From assembly GCA_903891235.1 (NCBI GenBank), contig CAITDW010000130.1, forward strand, positions 1 through 12,790: a DNA stretch of 12,790 nucleotides. Direction: 5' to 3'. Under the pieces are notes generated by a model. The model saw nothing but the letters and a program-made list of their open reading frames with translations. It did not search any database and was not told the DNA's origin. The translations under genes were made by a program, and so were the position numbers. The DNA comes from an uncultured Candidatus Saccharibacteria bacterium (lineage in GTDB: Bacteria > Patescibacteriota > Saccharimonadia > Saccharimonadales > UBA4665). This document shows positions 7,597 through 12,790 of this stretch, one piece after another. Position 1 is the first letter of the stretch. Each line of letters begins with the position of its first letter.

Positions 7597-8334
7597 TTAT
7601 TTTATTAATGTAACAGTTAATGGATTTAGATTTAAGTAATATTTATATAAATTGATTGATTTTAAAGCAATATCACCATTAGGACAGGATAAATTTGATG
7701 GTAAATAGGCTATGTAATAATCTTTTTCTTGTAAGATCAGCTGAGTATGATATTGGAATGCGCTTGCTCCATATACGCCTGCAACCTTCGCTATAGATCC
7801 AAGTGGTGCATTATTAGAGTTATTGTTAACTAGACATTTAGTATCTATTTTATTAATTGCCTTTGAAGATAAACCAATACTGGTAATTGGACTACCGGTG
7901 AATAATATTGACTGAGTCACTGAATAATCTAAATCTGATAAATTAGATGGAATTAATATGTTAATGCCGATTTCTTTAATAGACTTACTAGACACGCTGA
8001 TAGGCTTTATGGGAACTATTTTTTGAGTGGCTTTAATCATATTTTTATCAAGCTGGCTCTTTAGGGTATTGATATCTCTGGTATTTGCGCTTATTTTACC
8101 TATAACTACAAAGTGAAATATCGTTGATATGCCAACAATTAAAAAGATGAAGATGTATAGTAAAACATTTGATTTAACTTTACTTTCATCTGAGTTATCT
8201 GATAACGATTCTACTTCGATAGCTTTAGTTGACTGCAGCTCGTTAAATTCAATGAAGTTATTGTCATCTTTGACGTATTCACTGATCTTTTTTTCTTGAG
8301 TTTCCTCGTTTGGAATTTTGAACCCACCTGCCAT
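7597..8334 (-). CDS. Unrecognised single-pass membrane protein with an external domain
   Basis: I do not recognise this 245-residue protein. It has a charged, acidic and probably disordered cytoplasmic tail (1-54) and one strong membrane helix (about 56-79). A short heptad-like linker (about 84-105, NTRDINTLKSQLDKNM) follows, then an external domain (about 110-245). That domain contains IGINILIPSNLSDLDY (122-137), GLSSKAI (154-160) and IAKVAGVYG (181-189), and exactly two cysteines (167, 217) that could pair outside the cell. It has many Asn and Ser and no motif I can tie to an enzyme. The ATG is supported by a perfect extended -10 box exactly 7 nt upstream. It sits between the L,D-transpeptidase and pyk, so a wall, pilus-assembly or surface role is possible but unproven. 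Topology is the part I trust. Confidence 0.75.
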   Translation of the reverse strand: MAGGFKIPNEETQEKKISEYVKDDNNFIEFNELQSTKAIEVESLSDNSDESKVKSNVLLYIFIFLIVGISTIFHFVVIGKISANTRDINTLKSQLDKNMIKATQKIVPIKPISVSSKSIKEIGINILIPSNLSDLDYSVTQSILFTGSPITSIGLSSKAINKIDTKCLVNNNSNNAPLGSIAKVAGVYGASAFQYHTQLILQEKDYYIAYLPSNLSCPNGDIALKSINLYKYYLNLNPLTVTLIK

Positions 8335-8341
8335 GGAATAT

Positions 8342-8350
8342 ATTATAGCA
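8342..8350 (-). promoter_or_regulatory. Extended -10 promoter of the 245-residue membrane protein gene
   Basis: On the minus strand TGC-TATAAT (8350-8342) is a perfect extended -10 element. No good -35 is visible, which is usual for extended -10 promoters. Seven nucleotides (ATATTCC) separate it from the ATG at 8334, so the transcript would start at the start codon itself, without a leader or Shine-Dalgarno. Confidence 0.55.
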
Positions 8351-8372
8351 AAAAAAGCTCATGCTTGGGTGA

Positions 8373-9035
8373 TTAATTAATTATTGATATATTTGTTCCA
8401 ATATCTGTCCACTTATATAACCATTCAGCTGTAGCGAGAGGGGTCTCGACACAACCATGAGAAGCATCTTTGGAATTAGGGCTGATGTTTCCAAAAGAGT
8501 TTGGTTGTCTCCAGGTAGCATCATGAAAAGCGTAGTATCCATATTGATTCCTAAGAAAAGACATCAAGTAACTAACGTGATCATTCCATGAATCAGTAGC
8601 ATTATTTCCTATAATATCGAAATTGGTTTTTTTGTCATATATCTTATAATTACCGACTGGGGTTAGATCCGATGCTAAGCCTTGATTACCTGTAATAACG
8701 GGTGCATCTTGTAACTCGTTAGTATAGTTACAGGCCCAAAGATGTCTTTCTGAAATACTCACAATAACTACCTTATCTAATTGGTTATTCAGACAGTGAA
8801 TATTAGATTTTTTAATAAGAGCTTCTTTTCTAGGTAATGGATCTTGAACCTGATTGAAATGAGTCTGGTAATAATCAATTGCATAAAGGACAGCTGTAAT
8901 TATTATTAAAATAAACAAGATGTGTCTAATAAAAGGTATTTTTCGACGAGGAGCCTTGGCTGGAACATTACCGGAATTAGACTTTAGCGTACCATTATAG
9001 TTATATACCTTAAAAGATGATTTATTTTTTTTCAT
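8373..9035 (-). CDS. L,D-transpeptidase (YkuD-type catalytic domain), membrane-anchored
   Basis: This 220-residue protein would form 3-3 peptidoglycan cross-links or attach proteins to the wall using a cysteine nucleophile outside the membrane. A basic cytoplasmic tail (1-36) is followed by one membrane helix (about 37-54), a short spacer and a YkuD domain (about 86-220). The active-site pattern is His171 (AFHDATW) followed by SHGCVE (192-197) with catalytic Cys195. TPVGNYKIYDK (125-135) is the usual strand near the N-terminal side of the domain. Cys81 and Cys102 could form an external disulfide. I start at the ATG at 9035 because AGGA lies 6 nt upstream and a TATAAT box lies further upstream. 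A TTG at 9071 would put that promoter inside the coding region. It follows the MMPL gene by about 50 nt in the same orientation. Confidence 0.9.
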   Translation of the reverse strand: MKKNKSSFKVYNYNGTLKSNSGNVPAKAPRRKIPFIRHILFILIIITAVLYAIDYYQTHFNQVQDPLPRKEALIKKSNIHCLNNQLDKVVIVSISERHLWACNYTNELQDAPVITGNQGLASDLTPVGNYKIYDKKTNFDIIGNNATDSWNDHVSYLMSFLRNQYGYYAFHDATWRQPNSFGNISPNSKDASHGCVETPLATAEWLYKWTDIGTNISIIN

Positions 9036-9041
9036 TTTTAT

Positions 9042-9057
9042 TCCTATTTTTATTATA
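9042..9057 (-). promoter_or_regulatory. -10 box and Shine-Dalgarno that fix the start of the L,D-transpeptidase
   Basis: On the minus strand a perfect TATAAT (9057-9052) is followed by AGGA (9045-9042), then 6 nt and the ATG at 9035. Transcription from this -10 would begin around 9045, leaving a leader of about 10 nt that still includes AGGA. A possible -35, TTGATT, lies 19 bp upstream, slightly too far, so the promoter is plausible but not certain. Confidence 0.45.
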
Positions 9058-9085
9058 CCTCTCTCTTGCAATCCAAGTAATCAAA

Positions 9086-11185
9086 CTATTTTTTACCCTT
9101 TGACCACAATTTTGATGGCCACCATATAAGTTTTCCAATGTCATAAGACGCAGATGGCACTAAGAAGGATCTAACAATCACTGTATCGACGAGTACCCCA
9201 AATGCAACTATAAACGCTATTTGAGCTAAGAATAAAATTGGTATTACTATCAAGGATGCGAAAGTCGCAGCAAGAACTATACCTGCCGATGTTATAACTC
9301 CTCCTGTTACGCTCAGGCCTAAAAGTATACCTTTTTTAGTGCCTGTTTTTAGTGACTCTTCACGAACGCGAGACATTAAAAAGATATTATAGTCTATACC
9401 TAACGCAACCAAGAATATGAAACCAAATAATGGTACTGAGGCATCTGATCCAGGAAATTTTAGTATATGGTTAAAGACTAGTGCTGATAGGCCTAGTGAT
9501 GCGGCGAAGCTAACAATGACAGAAAGTACCAACAGAAAAGGTGCCATAACTGATCTTAGCAGTAGCATCAAAATAATGAAGATAACAACCAGGACTATTG
9601 GGACAATTTTTCTAAGATCAGACTGAGCTGTTCTATTGGTATCTAAGGAAACGGCAGTCACACCACCAACTAGTGCATTTGGTTCAATAGTCTTAAGCCT
9701 ATTTCTGATAGCCAGGACAGTGTTATTTGCCTGAGCTGAACTAGATACTGAGTTGAAAGTAGCGTTAATAAGAACGTTACCGTTCGATACCACAGGAGAA
9801 CCATTGATTGGATTAGCATAAATTACTGCGCTACTTACCCCATTATTAGCTTTAACTATGTCCAGTACCTTATCACTCGAGCTAAGGGGGGTAATTATTT
9901 CAGTTGGACTACCGGCACCAGCAGGAAAATGTTCTGAAGCCACGTTTTGACCAGTAACAGCACTAGATTTTCCTAGTATAGATTGAGCGATAGTTATCCC
10001 ACTTGCTTTAAGCTGGAATAATCCCAACGAAGAAATAATAAGAATAATCAATAAAAATATCCAGATAAGACGATATTTTTTTTCAATAAAGTTAGGAATA
10101 TAAGTCCATATTCCTTTTTTATATTCAGTAGCTGGTTCTTTCAGTTCTTCTTTGCCATCAAACTTCGGTTGAAAGGGCCAAAAAGATTTACGACCGAATA
10201 ATACCAAAAAAGCTGGCAATAAAGTCATCGCAGACAAAAATGAAAAAGCTATTCCAATTGCTGCAACTGGACCTAATCCTTTATTGGAGTTAAGGTCAGA
10301 GAACAATAAACAAAGCAATGCCAATATAACAGTTGCAGCAGATGCAAGTATTGGTTCAAAGGCTCTTTTCCAGGCCCGAACGATTGCATTGTATTTAGAT
10401 TTATGATGATCAAGAGCTTCCCTATATCTAGATATTAAAAGCAAGGAATAGTCGGTTGAGGCTCCAATAACTAATATGGATAAAATACCTTGGCTCTGAC
10501 CATTAAGTTTGATGACATTATTCTTTGCCAAATAATAGACTACAAGTATTGCTCCAGTTAAAGCAAACATTGCCCCAATTAATACTAAAAATGGCAATAT
10601 TAGCGATCGATAGACTAAAAGTAAGATGAAAAATACTGTACCGACTGCAACATATAATAAGATGCCGTCAATTCCTTTGAAGGCATTGAATAGATCAGCA
10701 GCTAATCCTGCTGGTCCAGTAACGTATCCTTGATCTGGAGATATAAGGCTATTGTTCGTGGTGGTCTTGAGGTCGTTTATTACATTAGCCAGATTATTAG
10801 CATTTACAACTTGGACCAAATATTCTAAAGCAAGTCCATCCTTTGATGGTATAGGTCCAATGACGCCCCCCGCTCCAGGTTGCACTCCATTAATACTGGA
10901 GTATTTTTCCTTGAGCTGTGCATAGTGAACAAAATGAGCTGGTCTAATTTTATTATTAGAAGCGATAACTATTACGGCTGGGACGTTTTTCGATGGCAAG
11001 AAATTTGTTATCTGATTTTGTACTTTAGTCGAATCAGCACTAGCAGGTAGAAAATTTGCCTGATCGTTACTCGAAACATCAGATAATTTACCAAATATTG
11101 GACCACCGACTCCGCCAATACCTAGCCATATGAAAATTAGTATAATTGGTATAATAATTAAAAGTTTATTTGTTTTTGATTTCAT
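9086..11185 (-). CDS. MMPL-family (RND superfamily) membrane transporter
   Basis: This 699-residue exporter belongs to the MMPL group of RND transporters, best known from Actinobacteria for moving lipids and other envelope molecules using the proton gradient. It has the two-fold internal symmetry expected. Each half is one helix (about 8-28; 372-391), a large external domain (about 30-170; 392-525) and a bundle of about five helices (about 172-330; 527-672). The paired proton-relay motifs are visible: GASTDYSLLLISRYREAL (241-258, Asp245/Tyr246) and ALGIDYNIFLMSRVREE (594-610, Asp598/Tyr599). PAFLVLFGRKSFWP (324-337) is the typical end of the first bundle, and FGVLVDTVIVRSFLVP (662-677) matches the last helix. 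The C-terminus is short, without the long tail of some mycobacterial MmpLs. No Shine-Dalgarno is seen. Cargo is unknown; the L,D-transpeptidase downstream suggests an envelope role. Confidence 0.92.
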   Translation of the reverse strand: MKSKTNKLLIIIPIILIFIWLGIGGVGGPIFGKLSDVSSNDQANFLPASADSTKVQNQITNFLPSKNVPAVIVIASNNKIRPAHFVHYAQLKEKYSSINGVQPGAGGVIGPIPSKDGLALEYLVQVVNANNLANVINDLKTTTNNSLISPDQGYVTGPAGLAADLFNAFKGIDGILLYVAVGTVFFILLLVYRSLILPFLVLIGAMFALTGAILVVYYLAKNNVIKLNGQSQGILSILVIGASTDYSLLLISRYREALDHHKSKYNAIVRAWKRAFEPILASAATVILALLCLLFSDLNSNKGLGPVAAIGIAFSFLSAMTLLPAFLVLFGRKSFWPFQPKFDGKEELKEPATEYKKGIWTYIPNFIEKKYRLIWIFLLIILIISSLGLFQLKASGITIAQSILGKSSAVTGQNVASEHFPAGAGSPTEIITPLSSSDKVLDIVKANNGVSSAVIYANPINGSPVVSNGNVLINATFNSVSSSAQANNTVLAIRNRLKTIEPNALVGGVTAVSLDTNRTAQSDLRKIVPIVLVVIFIILMLLLRSVMAPFLLVLSVIVSFAASLGLSALVFNHILKFPGSDASVPLFGFIFLVALGIDYNIFLMSRVREESLKTGTKKGILLGLSVTGGVITSAGIVLAATFASLIVIPILFLAQIAFIVAFGVLVDTVIVRSFLVPSASYDIGKLIWWPSKLWSKGKK

Positions 11186-11204
11186 ATCTATATGTTATCA
11201 AAAA

Positions 11205-11234
11205 TGCTAAAATATAGAAAATATTAAGGGGTGA
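11205..11234 (+). promoter_or_regulatory. Extended -10 and strong Shine-Dalgarno of the histidine phosphatase gene
   Basis: In the 56-nt divergent gap, TGC-TAAAAT (about 11205-11213) is a good extended -10 element. It is followed by AAGGGGTGA (11226-11234), a near-complete Shine-Dalgarno 7 nt before the ATG at 11242. The expected transcript has a leader of about 20 nt. This is the clearest ribosome binding site in the window. No convincing minus-strand promoter for the MMPL gene stands out in the same gap. Confidence 0.6.
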
Positions 11235-11241
11235 CCAAAAA

Positions 11242-11781
11242 ATGAAGATTTATGTTGTAAGACATGGAACAACTATTCTTAATGAAAAAGGCATAATTAA
11301 TGGTCAAATAGATGATGAGCTTTCTGAAAGTGGGAAAAATGATGCCAAAGAACTAGTAAAAACATTCAAAGATAAGAAAATAGATCAAATTTATTGCTCT
11401 ACTCTTAAAAGATCTATTAATACAGCGAAACCTATTGCCGAGGATCATAATTGCCCCTTGATTGAAGATAAAAGAATTATGGAAGTAGATTTTGGAACAT
11501 TTTCTGGAAAACCCTGGGAATCTGTATCATCATTTTATCCTGAGCCAAATTCATCTGAGATGCTAAACACTTATAATTATGATTTAACTAAATTTGGCGG
11601 AGAATCATACAAAGATGTAGAAAAAAGAGTCAATAATTTTATTGAAGATCTAAAAAATGCAAAAGATAAGACATCCCTAATTGTTACTCATGGTGGTGTC
11701 ATTAGATGGTTTTATCAAATAATTTTAAATCAACAAGTTAAAACATTTCCAAACGGAAGTATCCACGAATTTACAATCTAG
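11242..11781 (+). CDS. Histidine phosphatase family protein (phosphoglycerate-mutase-like branch)
   Basis: This 179-residue cytoplasmic protein belongs to the histidine phosphatase superfamily, which hydrolyses or transfers phosphate through a phosphohistidine. The N-terminal VVRHGTT (5-11) holds the phospho-acceptor His8 in the RHG motif. CSTLKRSINTA (52-62) supplies Arg57, Glu81 in MEVDFGTFSG (80-89) is the likely general acid, and His150 in VTHGG (148-152) completes the pocket. Length and motif spacing fit CobC/GpmB-like broad-specificity phosphatases rather than a full dPGM (about 230-250 residues). A glycolytic phosphoglycerate mutase role is therefore possible but not favoured. Its strong Shine-Dalgarno and own promoter make it a separate unit, reading away from the MMPL gene. 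It ends 6 nt before the stop of the oppositely oriented PrsW-like gene with no hairpin between them. Confidence 0.9.
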   Translation: MKIYVVRHGTTILNEKGIINGQIDDELSESGKNDAKELVKTFKDKKIDQIYCSTLKRSINTAKPIAEDHNCPLIEDKRIMEVDFGTFSGKPWESVSSFYPEPNSSEMLNTYNYDLTKFGGESYKDVEKRVNNFIEDLKNAKDKTSLIVTHGGVIRWFYQIILNQQVKTFPNGSIHEFTI

Positions 11782-11787
11782 AGACAT

Positions 11788-12537
11788 TTAATTAGCATTT
11801 GGCTTAGTCTGTAGCGCTATTTTAGGGCTGTTCTTGTCGGGTCTTGCTAGTCCTTCAAGTTGGTCAATTTTCTTAGCACTAAGAAAATTAATAAATAATA
11901 GTGAGCTAATTGACATAGTGATTGCAACCGCAATTGATATCATGATGGGATTATCAGTAGACAAACTAAAGTCGTATACACCATGAATTAGAATTGCACC
12001 TATTAAAGCAATTACGACTGACCACCATGAACGTTTATTTAATTTAACTTGGATCAGGTAATAGCCAACAATAGCTACTGTGGCCGCATGGAAAATCGGA
12101 GTCAACATAAGCCTACCAACACCAGCCCTAGCGCCATATTGGAATGTATAGATTATATTTTCGGGTATACCAAAACCAAGTCCTGCTAGTGCAAAATAAA
12201 TAATCCCGTCAGTGTGTTCATTAAAGAATTTTTGTTTATAGATATAAGCAGCTAAAGGAATAATCTTAAGAGACTCTTCGATAAATCCTACTAACATAAA
12301 AGCTAAAAATGCTTGCTTATATGAGCTTTGCTGAGGGTTGAGATATGTGCTATTTATAAATAGAGTTTCTATAATACCAGCTGCAGGAAAGGTGACAAGT
12401 CCAAATAAGATTGCAATAATTAAAGCATTGATTGGTTCTTTTTCTCCTCGATCATTAACTAGAAAAAAGAGAACCATTAGGATCCCAATTAATATGAAAG
12501 CAAAAAGCACCACATATAAGTACATTATTATAATCAT
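11788..12537 (-). CDS. PrsW-family intramembrane protease homologue
   Basis: This 249-residue multi-pass membrane protein (about seven to eight helices) belongs to the PrsW family. In Bacillus the founding member cleaves the anti-sigma factor RsiW at site 1. Family marks seen: DRGEKEP (29-35) after the first helix, the paired acidic residues Glu87-Glu88 in FIEESLKI (85-92), DGIIYFALAGLGFGIPEN (110-127), HAATVAIVGY (150-159) with His150, and HGVYDF (185-190) with His185 and Asp189. A hydrophilic tail (about 221-249) is cytoplasmic or disordered. M5 is a possible alternative start, but the ATG at 12537 is used. No Shine-Dalgarno is visible. Neither a sigma factor nor an anti-sigma factor is nearby, so the substrate is unknown; many bacterial PrsW homologues have no assigned target. 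Confidence 0.88.
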   Translation of the reverse strand: MIIIMYLYVVLFAFILIGILMVLFFLVNDRGEKEPINALIIAILFGLVTFPAAGIIETLFINSTYLNPQQSSYKQAFLAFMLVGFIEESLKIIPLAAYIYKQKFFNEHTDGIIYFALAGLGFGIPENIIYTFQYGARAGVGRLMLTPIFHAATVAIVGYYLIQVKLNKRSWWSVVIALIGAILIHGVYDFSLSTDNPIMISIAVAITMSISSLLFINFLSAKKIDQLEGLARPDKNSPKIALQTKPNAN

Positions 12538-12593
12538 AAGCTAAATATATATCTAATAGCAATATTATTTTATGTAAAATCTTTCAAGTTCTT

Positions 12594-12606
12594 TATAATA
12601 AGCCTA
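12594..12606 (+). promoter_or_regulatory. -10 box placed for a leaderless transcript of the right-end gene
   Basis: TATAAT (12594-12599) is a perfect -10 hexamer followed by 7 nt (AAGCCTA) and the ATG at 12607. The expected first transcribed base is the start codon, and there is no Shine-Dalgarno. A -35 is not obvious. The spacing equals that of the 245-residue membrane protein gene. Confidence 0.45.
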
Positions 12607-12790
12607 ATGCTACACCTCGATACAGCTATTTTAAAAAATGAAATCTTTAGAAACCTTGTTAAACCTTATAAATTGATCATTAATTTATCCCTTGCTGCTA
12701 TAACAACTTTGATATGGATTTTTATTACGATATTACTTAATAGATTTCATCGGGGTCTACCATATATTGCAGCTAACATTTTTATATGGA
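12607..12790 (+). CDS. Unrecognised membrane protein, N-terminal fragment
   Basis: An open frame of 61 codons starts at ATG 12607 and runs off the right edge without a stop. It begins MLHLDTAILKNEIFRNLVKP (residues 1-20), followed by a hydrophobic helix (about 23-45, NLSLAAITTLIWIFITILL), a short loop NRFHRGLP and what looks like the start of a second helix. I do not recognise the family. Support for it being real comes from the continuous frame, the membrane-protein composition and the well-placed TATAAT box 7 nt upstream. It diverges from the PrsW-like gene across a 69-nt gap. The rest of the gene is needed to say what it does. Confidence 0.6.
   Translation, partial: MLHLDTAILKNEIFRNLVKPYKLIINLSLAAITTLIWIFITILLNRFHRGLPYIAANIFIW

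Noticed and set aside
8350..8366. Possible terminator hairpin after the L,D-transpeptidase gene (AAGC-ATGA-GCTT followed by a T run, minus strand)
   Set aside because: The stem is only 4 bp and A/T-rich at its base, too weak to claim as an intrinsic terminator; the T run also overlaps the spacer of the next promoter.
9036..9071. TTG start adding 12 residues to the L,D-transpeptidase
   Set aside because: The extension contains a perfect TATAAT and the AGGA Shine-Dalgarno for the ATG at 9035, so it is upstream regulatory sequence.
11242..11781. Assignment as the glycolytic phosphoglycerate mutase (gpmA) completing the pyk-pgk-tpi pathway
   Set aside because: At 179 residues it is clearly shorter than dPGM, lies in a separate oppositely oriented unit, and its motifs are shared by broad-specificity phosphatases, so only the superfamily is claimed.
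1..12790. CRISPR array, insertion sequence, prophage, tRNA/rRNA, or a defence system
   Set aside because: I saw no regularly spaced repeats, transposase, terminal inverted repeats, tRNA-like cloverleaf or defence-family proteins on either strand. The proteins with known families are core metabolism, repair, envelope or housekeeping types.

Overview
This window is an AT-rich stretch (I estimate the mid-30s % GC by eye) of a streamlined bacterial chromosome with almost no non-coding DNA. UGA is used as a stop (uvrD ends in TGA), so the standard bacterial code applies. That argues against Gracilibacteria and Absconditabacteria, which recode UGA. The mix of genes points to a Patescibacteria/CPR bacterium, most likely Candidatus Saccharibacteria (TM7) or a close relative. 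The mix is an RpfB-like DUF348/G5 cell-wall lytic protein next to rsmA, an actinobacterial-type MMPL exporter, an L,D-transpeptidase, PrsW and a compact pyk-pgk-tpi cluster. This placement is inferred from gene content, not from a phylogeny.

Layout: from about 11.2 kb down to 1, all genes lie on the minus strand. In transcription order they are an MMPL transporter, an L,D-transpeptidase, an unrecognised single-pass membrane protein, pyruvate kinase, phosphoglycerate kinase, triosephosphate isomerase, a UvrD/PcrA helicase, a NUDIX hydrolase, an RpfB-like protein, and the first 18 codons of rsmA (ksgA), which runs off the left edge. The right end has a plus-strand histidine phosphatase meeting a minus-strand PrsW-family protein tail to tail. 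The divergent start of an unrecognised plus-strand membrane protein then runs off the right edge.

Functionally the run falls into three blocks. The first is envelope (mmpL, ldt, orphan membrane protein). The second is lower glycolysis (pyk, pgk, tpi), producing ATP at the Pgk and Pyk steps. The third is repair/housekeeping plus wall remodelling (uvrD, nudix, rpf, rsmA). Gaps are short: 1 nt pgk-tpi, 1 nt uvrD-nudix, 5 nt rpf-rsmA, 21 nt pyk-pgk. Several promoter-like -10 boxes sit 7-8 nt before an ATG that has no Shine-Dalgarno, suggesting leaderless mRNAs. Other genes (pgk, ldt, histidine phosphatase) have a recognisable Shine-Dalgarno.

I see no CRISPR array, tRNA, rRNA, insertion sequence, phage gene or defence locus, and no gene-free stretch longer than 300 bases. 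Apart from unplaced membrane proteins and some substitutions in conserved enzyme motifs, the region looks like ordinary core genome. I did not find a convincing new multi-gene system.
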